Origin: Lachnospiraceae bacterium
GTDB lineage: Bacteria; Bacillota; Clostridia; Lachnospirales; Lachnospiraceae
Reading direction: 5' to 3'
DNA: 64,000 nucleotides
Assembly: GCA_024403355.1 (NCBI GenBank)
Contig: JAKSRW010000007.1
Location: forward strand, 23,350-87,349
Shown in pieces: positions 1 through 8,279 of the stretch. A model generated the notes under the pieces. The model was not told the DNA's origin. It worked only from the letters and a program-made list of their open reading frames with translations, and did not search any database. Every line of letters starts with the position of its first letter. Within the stretch, counting starts at the first letter, position 1. A program made the translations under genes and the position numbers.

Positions 1-182
1 CTGGCAGTGGGGGCAAGCGTCGCGGTAGGCGCTATGGTTGCAGTAGCCTTGGGTGCTTCGGTCGCAGTCTGCGAAGGTCCGGCAGCGCTGTTCGGTTTTT
101 CCGACGATGAACAGCCGGTAATCATGCACGCGATAAGAATGAATAATACGGATGATAATTTTTTCATACAAATTTTCGTCAA
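1..182 (-). CDS. Lipoprotein, N-terminal part only (runs off the left edge)
   Basis: Reading the minus strand from 182 gives a signal peptide that ends in a lipobox (ITGC followed by SSS), then a low-complexity stretch rich in Ala, Thr and Pro that continues off the window. This is the start of a secreted lipoprotein whose mature domain is not visible. I chose the TTG at 182 because a GGAGAG Shine-Dalgarno sits 8 bases upstream. An in-frame ATG at 167 would also keep the full signal peptide but has no SD at the right distance. The Pro/Thr linker resembles those in several other exported proteins of this window. The function is unknown. Confidence 0.7.
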   Translation of the reverse strand, partial: MTKICMKKLSSVLFILIACMITGCSSSEKPNSAAGPSQTATEAPKATATIAPTATLAPTA

Positions 183-288
183 TCAGCTGACTCTCCTTTT
201 TTTCTTAAAAAGATTATAGCCTAAGAAAATAGAAAAAACAACCTTCCAAAAGTATCTAATGCAGAGCCAGCTTTTGTAAAGAAATATA

Positions 289-317
289 TTGATTTTTATT
301 TTGTAAAAATGTAAACT
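289..317 (+). promoter_or_regulatory. Candidate promoter of the zinc-ribbon membrane protein
   Basis: TTGATT and TAAACT are separated by 17 bases. The same two hexamers, again with 17 bases between them, stand in front of the second kinase gene at 33898-33926, and the first nine bases (TTGATTTTT) are identical. The spacing fits a housekeeping sigma factor. The shared sequence may mean shared regulation of two zinc-ribbon genes, but that is inference. Confidence 0.4.
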
Positions 318-364
318 ATTTATATATGGCTGTTAATGAAAATATAGTACGCAGTCAATGTTAA

Positions 365-386
365 GACGCTTCGGAAACGAAACGTC
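365..386 (+). promoter_or_regulatory. 5' UTR hairpin with GAAA loop
   Basis: GACG-C-TTCG, loop GAAA, CGAA-A-CGTC: two 4-bp stems separated by a C/A mismatch and closed by a GNRA tetraloop. It lies between the candidate promoter and the Shine-Dalgarno of the gene starting at 425 and has no T-run, so it is not a terminator. Role unknown. Confidence 0.35.
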
Positions 387-424
387 GGATGATGAAAATA
401 TATGATTTTAAGGAGGAGTTTGAA

Positions 425-1441
425 ATGGCATTTTGTCCTTATTGTGGAAAGCCGGTAAATGACGGCGAGGCATGTTCATGCCGCACAGCAGCGCCCGCAC
501 CTCAGGCAGCAGCACCTGCGCCTCAGGCAGTGCCTGCACCAAAGACAGTAGCGCCTGCACCCCAGGCAGCACCTGTACCTCAGGCAGCACCCGCACCTCA
601 GGCAGCAGCACCTGCACCTCAGGCAGCAGCACCTGCACCTCAGGCAGCGCCCGCACCCCAGGCAGCACCCGCACCTCAGTATGTACCCCAGGCAGCGCCC
701 GCACCTCAGTATGCACCCCAGGCAGCACCCGCACCCCAGGCAGCACCCGCACCTCAGGCAGCGCCCGCACCTCAGTATGCACCTCAGGCAGCACCCGCAC
801 CTCAGTATGCACCCCAGGCAGCACCTGCGCCTCAGTATGCGCCTCAGCCTCAGCAGTATGTACCTGCACAGCCTGCAGGTCCCAATGCATTTAATGAGCT
901 TATGGGAATATTCCCCAAGGCAGTAATTAATCCTACCGAAACAGCTGAAGGAGTCGGCAATAAGGTAAAGATTCCTCACGCTATTATTTGGGGCGGAGTT
1001 TTCCTTTTCTCGATTTTACTTATGAATATATTGTTCTATATACGTTATTTATCAGCCGGAAGGACTTTTGTTCTTGCGTTTCTGAACGTATTGACCTATT
1101 CAATGATAATTGCAGGCTCGGCTGCTTTTATTATGGGTGTGAGCAAAAATAAAGAGGCAAAGTATCCCCGCGTTTTAGGCGCAATTTGTGTAGAAACAAT
1201 TCCCCTTTCATGCCTGGCTATATTTGTTGGTCTCAGCGGATTGATTGTAAATTCAAGTATCTCACTGTTCAGCCCGATATTCGATATCCTCTTTGCAATG
1301 GGTATTGAAAGAACCTTCAGATATTTTTCTTCAGGTCTCAGCAGAACAAAGCAGTTTTTACTTTCTGCAGCGGTTGTAGGTATTATTTGCTCTATCCAGT
1401 ATTTTATGATTGATTTATTTTTATATAAATTGATTTGGTAA
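425..1441 (+). CDS. Zinc-ribbon, Ala/Pro/Gln-repeat, five-helix membrane protein
   Basis: The 338-residue protein begins with a short zinc-ribbon (CPYCG, then a CSC pair about ten residues on). It continues with about 130 residues of APAPQAAP / APQYAPQAAP repeats and ends in about 150 hydrophobic residues that form roughly five membrane helices. Zinc-ribbon plus disordered linker plus polytopic membrane domain is a common clostridial architecture, but no enzyme motif is visible. The start at 425 is chosen for its AAGGAGGAG SD; an in-frame ATG at 389 has none. It is monocistronic, with a terminator after it. It may belong with the other zinc-ribbon membrane proteins of this window, but its function is unknown. 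Confidence 0.85.
   Translation: MAFCPYCGKPVNDGEACSCRTAAPAPQAAAPAPQAVPAPKTVAPAPQAAPVPQAAPAPQAAAPAPQAAAPAPQAAPAPQAAPAPQYVPQAAPAPQYAPQAAPAPQAAPAPQAAPAPQYAPQAAPAPQYAPQAAPAPQYAPQPQQYVPAQPAGPNAFNELMGIFPKAVINPTETAEGVGNKVKIPHAIIWGGVFLFSILLMNILFYIRYLSAGRTFVLAFLNVLTYSMIIAGSAAFIMGVSKNKEAKYPRVLGAICVETIPLSCLAIFVGLSGLIVNSSISLFSPIFDILFAMGIERTFRYFSSGLSRTKQFLLSAAVVGIICSIQYFMIDLFLYKLIW
479..870 (+). repeat. Coding tandem repeat (APAPQ units)
   Basis: Degenerate short repeats of 15-30 bases (consensus GCACCTCAGGCAGCACCC) encode APAPQAAP and APQYAPQAAP. They make long meaningless open frames on the other strand. The repeat array is inside the zinc-ribbon membrane protein and is probably a flexible cytoplasmic linker. 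Confidence 0.85.
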
Positions 1442-1451
1442 GATATTTCAG

Positions 1452-1490
1452 GTCACTTTCGACAGATGATGTCGGAGGTGACTTTTTTTT
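1452..1490 (+). terminator. Intrinsic terminator
   Basis: Thirteen-base stem GTCACTTTCGACA / TGTCGGAGGTGAC (two G-T pairs) with a GATGA loop, followed by a run of eight T. Ends the zinc-ribbon membrane protein transcript. Confidence 0.9.
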
Positions 1491-1546
1491 ATGCCTGAAT
1501 TCAACCACAGGTTCATATCTTTAGTAATGTTTTTATTCCTTTATTC

Positions 1547-1575
1547 TTGCGTTTTGCAAAAAAATATGATATACT
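1547..1575 (+). promoter_or_regulatory. Promoter of tig-clpP-clpX
   Basis: TTGCGT at 1547, 17-base spacer, TATACT at 1570. It is the only good promoter-like pair between the upstream terminator and the tig SD. Confidence 0.6.
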
Positions 1576-1627
1576 ACAACAGATTGTGGGATAGAATGCC
1601 CTTAAGAAATATTAGGAGGAATGACAG

Positions 1628-2914
1628 ATGAGTGTCAAGACAGAGGATTTAGGCAAGAACAGTTACAAGATTACAGTTGAAGTTAGCGCAGAGGATTTCG
1701 CTAAGGCATATGAAAAGTCATATCAGAAGAATAAGAATAAAATTCAGATTCAGGGCTTCCGTAAGGGTAAGGCACCTTTAGCACTTATCGAGAAGGAATA
1801 TGGCGCAGGCGTATTCTTTGAGGATGCAGCAAACTTTGCAATTAATGATACATATGAGGCAGCTGCAGCAGAGAGCGGTCTCGACATTGTTTCAAGACCT
1901 GAGATTGACGTTGAGAAGATTAACAAGGGTGAGACATTTGTTTACACAGCAGTTGTTGCTGTTAAGCCCGAGGTTAAGCTTGGTCAGTACAAGGGCGTAG
2001 AGGTTGAAAAGGTTGAGGTTGAGGTTACCGATGAAGAGGTTAACCAGGAGCTTGATAAGCTTAGAGACAAGAACGCAAGAATCATCACAGTTGATGATGC
2101 ACCCGTTGCAGACGGTGATACAGTTAAGCTTGATTACGAGGGAAGCGTTGACGGTGTTCCTTTCGAGGGCGGCAAGGCTACAGATGCAGACCTTGTTATC
2201 GGTTCAAAGAAATTTATCCCCGGCTTCGAGGAGCAGCTTATCGGTATGAATATCGGCGAGGAGAAGGATATCAATGTTACTTTCCCTGAGGAGTACCATG
2301 CTGAGAACTTAAAGGGCAAGGCAGCAGTATTCAAGTGCAAGATTAATGCAATTACACGTAAGGAGCTTCCCGCAGCTGATGATGAGTTTGCACAGGAGAG
2401 TTCAGATTTCGATACAATCGATGAGTTAAAGGCTGACCTTAAGAAGCAGCTTACAGAGAAGAAGGAAAAGGAAGTTAAGGTTGCTAAGGAGAATGCGGTA
2501 ATCGATAAGGTTGTTGAGGCTGCAGAGATGGATATTCCCGAGGCTATGATCAACGAGACAGCACGTCAGGTTGCTGAGGAGTTCGCTCAGAGACTTCAGT
2601 ATCAGGGTCTTAGCATTGACCAGTACCTTAAGTATTCAGGAATGTCTGTTGAGGAATTTATTGAGCAGTCAAAGCCCCAGGCTGAGAAGAGAATCAAGTA
2701 CAGACTTGTTCTTGAGGCTATTGTTAAGGCTGAGAATATCGAAATCACAGACGAGGATGTAGAGGCTGAGTTCGACAGAATGGCTGAGCAGTACAAGATG
2801 GAAAAGGATAAGATTAAGGAAATCATTGTAGGCAAGGAGCTTGACAATGTAAAGATGGATCTTGCGGTAAGCAAGGCCGTTGATTGCATCCGTGACGCAG
2901 CAGTAGAGAAATAA
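1628..2914 (+). CDS. tig: Trigger factor (ribosome-associated chaperone and prolyl isomerase)
   Basis: The 428-residue length is normal for trigger factor. It binds the ribosome exit tunnel and folds nascent chains in the cytoplasm. The N-terminal ribosome-binding signature GFRKGKAP is at residues 43-50. An FKBP-type isomerase domain follows at about 150-240 (DGDTVKLDYEG, FIPGFEEQLIG), then the long helical C-terminal arms. AGGAGG lies just before the ATG. clpP follows after 26 bases, the usual tig-clpP-clpX arrangement that couples folding with proteolysis. A second, exported protein with the same isomerase domain lies at 14935. Confidence 0.97.
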   Translation: MSVKTEDLGKNSYKITVEVSAEDFAKAYEKSYQKNKNKIQIQGFRKGKAPLALIEKEYGAGVFFEDAANFAINDTYEAAAAESGLDIVSRPEIDVEKINKGETFVYTAVVAVKPEVKLGQYKGVEVEKVEVEVTDEEVNQELDKLRDKNARIITVDDAPVADGDTVKLDYEGSVDGVPFEGGKATDADLVIGSKKFIPGFEEQLIGMNIGEEKDINVTFPEEYHAENLKGKAAVFKCKINAITRKELPAADDEFAQESSDFDTIDELKADLKKQLTEKKEKEVKVAKENAVIDKVVEAAEMDIPEAMINETARQVAEEFAQRLQYQGLSIDQYLKYSGMSVEEFIEQSKPQAEKRIKYRLVLEAIVKAENIEITDEDVEAEFDRMAEQYKMEKDKIKEIIVGKELDNVKMDLAVSKAVDCIRDAAVEK

Positions 2915-2940
2915 TTTTCTAAAATCAGGAGGCACAACAG

Positions 2941-3522
2941 ATGAGTTTAGTACCTTACGTCATTGAACAGACAAGCCGCGGCGAGCGTTCATATGATATT
3001 TATTCAAGATTATTAAAGGATAGAATTATTTTCCTTTCAGAGGATGTTAATGATACTACAGCAAGCCTTATCGTGGCACAGATGCTGTTCTTAGAGTCTG
3101 AGGATCCCAACAAGGATATCAACTTCTACATTAACAGCCCCGGTGGTTCAGTTACAGCAGGCTTCGCAATTTACGATACAATGCAGTACATCAAGTGTGA
3201 TGTATCTACAATCTGTGTCGGCCTGGCAGCAAGTATGGGTGCATTCCTTCTTGCGGGCGGTACAAAGGGCAAGCGTATGGCGCTTCCCAATGCAGAAATC
3301 ATGATTCATCAGCCTTCAGGCGGTGCACGCGGACAGGCTACCGAAATCCAGATTGTTGCGGAGAATATTTTAAAGACAAAGAAAAAGTTAAATGAAATGC
3401 TCGCTGCCAATACAGGAAAGCCTATCGACATAATCGAGAGGGATACCGACCGTGACAACTATATGTCAGCTCAGGAAGCTCTTGAGTACGGTCTTATTGA
3501 CAGAGTTATCGAGCACAGATAA
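2941..3522 (+). CDS. clpP: ATP-dependent Clp protease proteolytic subunit
   Basis: The 193-residue serine protease forms the tetradecameric chamber of ClpXP. The catalytic triad is visible: Ser98 in GLAASMGA, His123 in MIHQPSGG and Asp172 in DTDRDN. The oxyanion-loop INSPGGSV is present. An AGGAGG SD precedes the ATG. clpX starts 17 bases downstream, so both subunits of the protease are made from one transcript with tig. Confidence 0.98.
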   Translation: MSLVPYVIEQTSRGERSYDIYSRLLKDRIIFLSEDVNDTTASLIVAQMLFLESEDPNKDINFYINSPGGSVTAGFAIYDTMQYIKCDVSTICVGLAASMGAFLLAGGTKGKRMALPNAEIMIHQPSGGARGQATEIQIVAENILKTKKKLNEMLAANTGKPIDIIERDTDRDNYMSAQEALEYGLIDRVIEHR

Positions 3523-3538
3523 CAGTTGGGAGAATAAG

Positions 3539-4849
3539 TTGGCAAATAAGAATGATGACAGAAGAAAGCAGACAGTTCGCTGTTCCTTCTGCGGAAAGTC
3601 ACAGGATCAGGTAAAAAAGCTTTTTGCCGGACCTGATGATATTTATATCTGTGATGAATGCGTTGAAATCTGTTCGGAAATCGTTGAAGAGGAGTTATAC
3701 AGCGATGATTACAAGCCTGAGCAGGCGGAGATAAATCTGCTTAAGCCCGCTGAGATAAAGGAGTACCTTGATCAGTATGTAATCGGACAGGAGGATGCGA
3801 AGAGAGTTCTTTCTGTAGCGGTTTATAACCACTACAAGAGAGTTCTTTCCGGCAAGGACCTTGATGTTGAGCTTCAGAAGAGCAATATCATTATGATGGG
3901 TTCTACCGGTTCGGGAAAGACTTATCTCGCACAGACACTTGCAAAGATACTTAACGTACCCTTTGCAATTGCGGACGCAACCACACTTACCGAGGCAGGC
4001 TATGTAGGCGAGGATGTTGAGAATATCCTGTTAAAGGTTATTCAGGCAGCGGACTACGATGTTGAGCGTGCCCAGTACGGTATTATTTATATTGACGAGA
4101 TTGACAAGATTACCAGAAAGTCGGAGAATGTTTCAATCACACGTGATGTTTCGGGTGAAGGTGTTCAGCAGGCACTCTTAAAGATTCTTGAGGGTACTGT
4201 GGCTTCGGTTCCTCCTCAGGGAGGAAGAAAGCATCCTCATCAGGAGCTTATCCAGATTGATACAACAAATATTCTCTTTATCTGCGGCGGTGCCTTTGAC
4301 GGACTTGAGAAGGTCGTTGAGGCTCGTATCGGCAAGAAGTCACTTGGCTTCAATGCTGAAATCGACGATCCCATGCAGAGAGATATCGGTGATTTATTCA
4401 GACAGGTTCTTCCTGAGGATCTGATTAAGTTTGGACTTATACCCGAGTTTATCGGTCGTGTTCCGGTCAGCGTAGCGCTTGATATGCTGGATGAGAAGGC
4501 ACTTGTTGATATTCTTTCAAAGCCCAAGAACGCACTTACAAAGCAGTACAAAAAGCTCTTTGAGCTTGATGATGTGGAGCTTGAGTTCGAGGATGAGGCT
4601 CTTGAGGTTATCGCAAAGAAGTCCTTCGAGAGAAAGACCGGTGCAAGAGGTCTTCGTTCAATCTGCGAGAAGATTATGATGGATGTAATGTATGATATAC
4701 CTACAGACCTTCGTGTTTCAAAGGTTATCATTACAAAGGAGGCTGCACTTGGCGAGGCTAAGCCCAGGGTGGTTTTATTACCTGAAGGCGAAGAAAGAAA
4801 AAGCATGAAGGGTAAGCCTGTTAAAAAAAGTAAAAGTGTAATCGCTTAA
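3539..4849 (+). CDS. clpX: ClpX unfoldase, ATPase subunit of ClpXP
   Basis: The 436-residue AAA+ unfoldase recognises substrates and feeds ClpP. The N-terminal zinc-binding domain has C15-x2-C18 and C38-x2-C41. Walker A is GSTGSGKT at 121-128, the pore-loop GYVGEDVE and Walker B IIYIDEID follow, and the C-terminal small domain is complete. The start is a TTG at 3539 with GGGAG six bases upstream, just after clpP. An earlier in-frame ATG inside clpP would add a non-conserved extension and is rejected. A terminator follows. No lon gene lies between clpX and engB, where many Firmicutes carry one or two. Confidence 0.97.
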   Translation: MANKNDDRRKQTVRCSFCGKSQDQVKKLFAGPDDIYICDECVEICSEIVEEELYSDDYKPEQAEINLLKPAEIKEYLDQYVIGQEDAKRVLSVAVYNHYKRVLSGKDLDVELQKSNIIMMGSTGSGKTYLAQTLAKILNVPFAIADATTLTEAGYVGEDVENILLKVIQAADYDVERAQYGIIYIDEIDKITRKSENVSITRDVSGEGVQQALLKILEGTVASVPPQGGRKHPHQELIQIDTTNILFICGGAFDGLEKVVEARIGKKSLGFNAEIDDPMQRDIGDLFRQVLPEDLIKFGLIPEFIGRVPVSVALDMLDEKALVDILSKPKNALTKQYKKLFELDDVELEFEDEALEVIAKKSFERKTGARGLRSICEKIMMDVMYDIPTDLRVSKVIITKEAALGEAKPRVVLLPEGEERKSMKGKPVKKSKSVIA

Positions 4850-4890
4850 TGACTTAGTTCATTATACGGATTCTAAAATTGTGTTGATGG

Positions 4891-4920
4891 GGCGATTCTC
4901 AGGAATCGCCTTGTTCTTTT
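4891..4920 (+). terminator. Intrinsic terminator after clpX
   Basis: Perfect 8-bp stem GGCGATTC / GAATCGCC with TCAG loop, followed by TTGTTCTTTT. Confidence 0.9.
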
Positions 4921-4931
4921 ATTAGGAGTTA

Positions 4932-4992
4932 GTATGAAATATATTTTTCATACGCAAATCTGTGACTGCAGAACATGAATACAGTGTATTCA
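4932..4992 (+). promoter_or_regulatory. Two dyads in the engB leader
   Basis: GTATGAAA / TTTCATAC (4932-4953, six-base loop) and TGAATAC-AGT-GTATTCA (4976-4992). The second ends just before the possible leader-peptide start at 4994. They could be RNA hairpins or operator sites. I see no consensus promoter in this stretch. Confidence 0.4.
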
Positions 4993-4993
4993 C

Positions 4994-5041
4994 ATGAAGG
5001 TTTGCGGTACAGATAGAAAGGCATGGTTACTAAAATGGTAA
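4994..5041 (+). CDS. Possible 15-codon leader peptide overlapping the engB start
   Basis: An ATG-initiated frame encodes MKVCGTDRKAWLLKW and its stop overlaps the engB start in another frame. A nearly identical stretch precedes the foldase lipoprotein (14893-14931, MKICGTGGKAWL). The two leaders differ by four transitions over 33 bases, of which one is silent (AAG/AAA) and one is conservative (Val/Ile). The conserved bases also carry the AGAAAGGCATGG motif found before several other genes, so conservation may be for RNA or ribosome binding instead. SD support for this ATG is weak. Confidence 0.35.
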   Translation: MKVCGTDRKAWLLKW

Positions 5042-5778
5042 TAAAGGATGCGATGCTGGAAACAGTGTGCGGAATTACAAGTACTTTTCCTAAGACGACT
5101 ATACCTGAATTTGCATTTTCAGGTAAGTCAAATGTAGGCAAGTCATCACTGATTAATGCCCTGATGAACAGAAAATCACTGGCAAGAACATCCGGACAGC
5201 CCGGCAAAACCCAGACGGTTAATTATTACAAGGTTAATAACGCGTTCTATTATGTGGACCTTCCGGGCTATGGTTACGCTAAGGTTTCAAAGGAAATAAA
5301 GGCAAAATGGGGAAAGATGATTGAAAAGTATCTTCGTATGTCAAAGATGCTCAAGATTGTTTTTCTTCTGGTGGATATCCGTCATGAGCCGGGTGAAAAT
5401 GATAAGACCATGTATGAATGGGTTGTGGCTAACGGCTTTAACCCTGTTGTGGTTGCCACAAAGCTTGATAAGATATCAAGAGGTCAGGTTCAGCACCATG
5501 TAAAGGTTATCAGAACCGCACTCGGCGCAGGTGCAGATACAAAGATTATTCCGTTTTCTGCAGAAACAAAGCAGGGACGTGATGAGCTCTGGGCACTTAT
5601 TGATTCCTACCTTATGGAGGACGAATCTAAAATTCAGGAGCTTGCGGCAGATGCTGAAAAGGCAGATGTGAAGCAGCTGCTTAATGGGCAGGCTGATGGC
5701 ATGGACCGGGAGGCTGATAGTATGAGACAGCCGGCCGGTGAAGCTTTAACTGCCAAGCAGGAGGCAGATAAGAAATAA
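5035..5778 (+). CDS. engB: Ribosome-biogenesis GTPase EngB/YsxC
   Basis: This is a cytoplasmic GTPase needed for late assembly of the large ribosomal subunit. It has G1 GKSNVGKSS near residue 30, G3 DLPGYG near 74 and G4 TKLD. At 247 residues it is about 45 longer than typical EngB; the extra is an acidic, low-complexity C-terminal tail. I prefer the ATG at 5035. The in-frame ATG at 5023 is only one base from the GAAAGG SD and belongs to the AGAAAGGCATGG motif seen before many genes here. The DUF4364-like gene starts two bases after its stop, so the two are co-transcribed. Confidence 0.93.
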   Translation: MVIKDAMLETVCGITSTFPKTTIPEFAFSGKSNVGKSSLINALMNRKSLARTSGQPGKTQTVNYYKVNNAFYYVDLPGYGYAKVSKEIKAKWGKMIEKYLRMSKMLKIVFLLVDIRHEPGENDKTMYEWVVANGFNPVVVATKLDKISRGQVQHHVKVIRTALGAGADTKIIPFSAETKQGRDELWALIDSYLMEDESKIQELAADAEKADVKQLLNGQADGMDREADSMRQPAGEALTAKQEADKK

Positions 5779-5779
5779 T

Positions 5780-6298
5780 ATGACGGAAACAAATGCATTA
5801 TATAAATTATCCACCCTTTATATGCTCAGCAGAGTGGATTTCCCGATATCAACCAACAGACTGAGCTTTTTCCTTCTGAAGAATAATTACACGGATTATT
5901 TTACCTTTCAGCAGGGGCTTGGGGAGCTGCTTGATGACGGATATGTCAGCAAAACACTCATTCACGGCAAGACCATGTATTCTGTGACGGATGAGGGCAG
6001 AAATACCATACATATGCTGAAAAGAGAGATTTCCGAGGATATGCGCAACGATATAGATGCATATATCAGGGAGAATAAGGTTCCGATGCACGAGGATTTT
6101 GCCGTTCAGAGTCACAGCTATCAGCTGGATTTGGAGCATTATATTTCAAATCTTATTATTGAAGAAAACGGAACAAAAATACTGGAAATGAATATTGCGA
6201 CCTCAACTGCGGACGAGGCAGATTTGATTTGCGCAAACTGGAAGGAAAGCAGTGAGGAAATATATCCTCTGCTTTTAAGTAAATTGTTGAAGAAATAA
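5780..6298 (+). CDS. DUF4364-like winged-helix regulator
   Basis: The 172-residue protein resembles the clostridial DUF4364 family. The N-terminal half reads as a winged helix (MLSRVDFPISTNRLSFFLL, then a DDGYVSK wing and a TDEGR motif) and the C-terminal half as a small alpha/beta ligand or dimer domain. These proteins are presumed DNA-binding regulators, but targets are unknown. The start codon is nearly fused to the engB stop, implying translational coupling. A strong hairpin follows at 6321. Confidence 0.75.
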   Translation: MTETNALYKLSTLYMLSRVDFPISTNRLSFFLLKNNYTDYFTFQQGLGELLDDGYVSKTLIHGKTMYSVTDEGRNTIHMLKREISEDMRNDIDAYIRENKVPMHEDFAVQSHSYQLDLEHYISNLIIEENGTKILEMNIATSTADEADLICANWKESSEEIYPLLLSKLLKK

Positions 6299-6320
6299 AT
6301 GTATGAATCAGTAATAGAAA

Positions 6321-6349
6321 ACCGGTTATTTTTATGAAAAATATCCGGT
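6321..6349 (+). promoter_or_regulatory. Strong hairpin between the DUF4364-like gene and the 585-residue gene
   Basis: ACCGG-T-TATTTTT, loop ATG, AAAAATA-T-CCGGT: 12 paired bases with one T/T mismatch. There is no T-run after it, so it may be a processing or mRNA-stability element, or a weak terminator. Confidence 0.4.
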
Positions 6350-6413
6350 ATTGAAGGTGTATGGCGGGCCGTTTTATAAAATGGTTTGTGATTAAATTGG
6401 AGGTGTATGAATT

Positions 6414-8171
6414 TTGGGAAATGGCGGAACAACAACGCAGATGACTCGTCAGCTGCAGACTACTACAACGACTACAATGCAGCCCCAGCAGATGAATCCG
6501 GTAAATGCGTTAAGAACGGATTTGATGCAAAGATCTGCTAACGGTACTTTGAATGTGCAGGCTATGGCACAGAACCGTGCGATAATGGCTGGCCCCGTGC
6601 TTGCTGCGCAGCAGGCTCCACTGAAGCTTACAAAGCTTCAGAAGGCAAAGCGTGTATTTATGACCAAGGAGAAGATTGCCAAGGAGGATGTGAAGCTTCG
6701 TTTTGACAATGATCACGCATCCTATGAGCAGAAATATCTGGCAGGTCAGACACAGACTATCGATGAATCAGCATTTCTGGCAACTGCGGATGCACAGAAA
6801 TATATTTGGGAAAAAGAGGTTTCGGATACCGGCGGAATGTCCAATGAGGATATTTACAAAAAGTGTGAGCAGGGTGATTTCTCAAATTTTGAACGACTTG
6901 ATATCATGTGCAGAAATAAGCTTGCAAAGGAATTTATGACAAGAGATTTCGCCGGAATATGTGCTCTGGGTACAACTGCGGAGCAGGTTGTTCAGAATAT
7001 GTACAGGAATGGTTTTACCTTTCAGGCAAAGAATGCACAGGGGCAGCTGCAAAATGTAAGAATCAGCGGTGTGGCTGCAATGAATTTCCCTCTTTTCAGA
7101 CTTGGAATTTCACTGGCATTAAGAGACCGGAGTCTGGTGAGCGGCGCACCCGCTGCAACAGCGGATTTTCTTAAGGAGCTTGATGACCATGCCAATCAGC
7201 ATATGATGGTAGCCACCCTGACAAAGACTATGAATGCTCATGAGCAGCAGGCTTTGAGGGCGGAGTATAAAAATCAGGCGGCTTTCGATGAGGCTGTTGA
7301 ACGTGATATTATGTCTAAGAAGTTTATCCTAAAGACTCTTTTATTAAGTCAGCTGGCCGGATTAAAAAAGATTGAAGGAGACAAGCCGAAGAACGGAGAG
7401 CCTTCGCTTCCCTTGCAGGAATGGGATGTAAGCTACGCAAGTGCATTTGCACACTGCTCGAGAGTTGCGTTTACGCTTCCTTCAAAGAAGGATTTTGTTG
7501 ATGAAGCCGCATATAAAGAATTTATGGATTCGTATATGGGCAAAAATAAGGGTATGGATGCCGGTTTTGTATCAAGATGGGGTGCTACCCATCGTATGGA
7601 GCGTGCTACACGCGGTGCGAACGGAAAGAGGCTTCAGGAGCTTAAAAAGTTTTCGCCATTCGGACAGAGAGGCATGAATGTGGCGGTAGGCGGTTTAGGC
7701 AATTCCGGAATAAGCGGAGGATTACTTAAAAACGACGGAAGCTGCGGTCATCTTTATATGAAGCTCGATGAGGGTGATGATTCAAGCTATACCGGTATGC
7801 TTCTCGGATTTGAGTCTGACAGACCCGGGCACAAAAACCAGATGGGCCACAGACATGGTGCAGGCATCAAAAATGAGAATCAGTCCAGCTTCGGTGGCCA
7901 GCGTACAGACGAGATAGGTAATAAGTACGGCGGAAGAGTAGTTGATGCGAGCCATTTCGGTTATAATCCGCTGGAATTTGCAAGGGCATTTCAGGCAGTT
8001 GACGCACTGGTGGAAAGGGCAAAGACAGGCTCTGCGGCAGATCAGCAGGCGCTCGAACAGCTGGCTGTTTCTTTGTCGGGAAAGCAGCTGGATAAGGCAG
8101 GTCTTGAAGCAATGCTTCAGCAGTTCGGAGTAAATGCGTCACGTCAGTTTAAAGCCGGAATCAGGCACTGA
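6414..8171 (+). CDS. Unrecognised 585-residue protein
   Basis: I do not recognise this family. A Thr/Gln/Met-rich N-terminus (to about residue 65) is followed by a mostly helical middle (about 70-430). Near 430-510 comes a Gly/His-rich segment (GLGNSGISGG, GHLYMKLDEG, GHRHGAG, SSFGGQR) that looks like a globular or metal-binding domain. A Gln-rich helical tail ends the protein. There is no signal peptide and no membrane helix. The TTG at 6414 is the best start: GGAGGTG lies 8 bases upstream, whereas the ATG at 6407 is only one base from the SD and opens a different, short frame. The nested hairpin at 8198 separates it from the acetyltransferase gene. Confidence 0.8.
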   Translation: MGNGGTTTQMTRQLQTTTTTTMQPQQMNPVNALRTDLMQRSANGTLNVQAMAQNRAIMAGPVLAAQQAPLKLTKLQKAKRVFMTKEKIAKEDVKLRFDNDHASYEQKYLAGQTQTIDESAFLATADAQKYIWEKEVSDTGGMSNEDIYKKCEQGDFSNFERLDIMCRNKLAKEFMTRDFAGICALGTTAEQVVQNMYRNGFTFQAKNAQGQLQNVRISGVAAMNFPLFRLGISLALRDRSLVSGAPAATADFLKELDDHANQHMMVATLTKTMNAHEQQALRAEYKNQAAFDEAVERDIMSKKFILKTLLLSQLAGLKKIEGDKPKNGEPSLPLQEWDVSYASAFAHCSRVAFTLPSKKDFVDEAAYKEFMDSYMGKNKGMDAGFVSRWGATHRMERATRGANGKRLQELKKFSPFGQRGMNVAVGGLGNSGISGGLLKNDGSCGHLYMKLDEGDDSSYTGMLLGFESDRPGHKNQMGHRHGAGIKNENQSSFGGQRTDEIGNKYGGRVVDASHFGYNPLEFARAFQAVDALVERAKTGSAADQQALEQLAVSLSGKQLDKAGLEAMLQQFGVNASRQFKAGIRH

Positions 8172-8197
8172 CGGGCTGACAGGGATACAGAATCTTG

Positions 8198-8245
8198 CCC
8201 GGAAACGGCTGAGAGGTCTGCTGTCAGGCAGACAATCCGGGTTTT
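8198..8245 (+). terminator. Nested hairpin with short T-run
   Basis: Outer stem CCCGGA / TCCGGG encloses a second hairpin GTCTGC / GCAGAC, followed by TTTT. It could be a terminator for the 585-residue gene or an attenuator in the leader of the acetyltransferase. The short T-run makes it weak. Confidence 0.45.
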
Positions 8246-8279
8246 GACTATGACTTAAGGAAGGAACATAGTTGCCGAT

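Noticed and set aside
408..979. Open frames of 140-167 codons on both strands across the APAPQ repeat
   Set aside because: They exist only because the repeat has no stop in other frames; no SD and nonsense composition.
6407..6546. ATG at 6407 as start before the 585-residue gene
   Set aside because: It is only one base from the SD and leads into a short out-of-frame ORF; TTG at 6414 fits spacing and frame.
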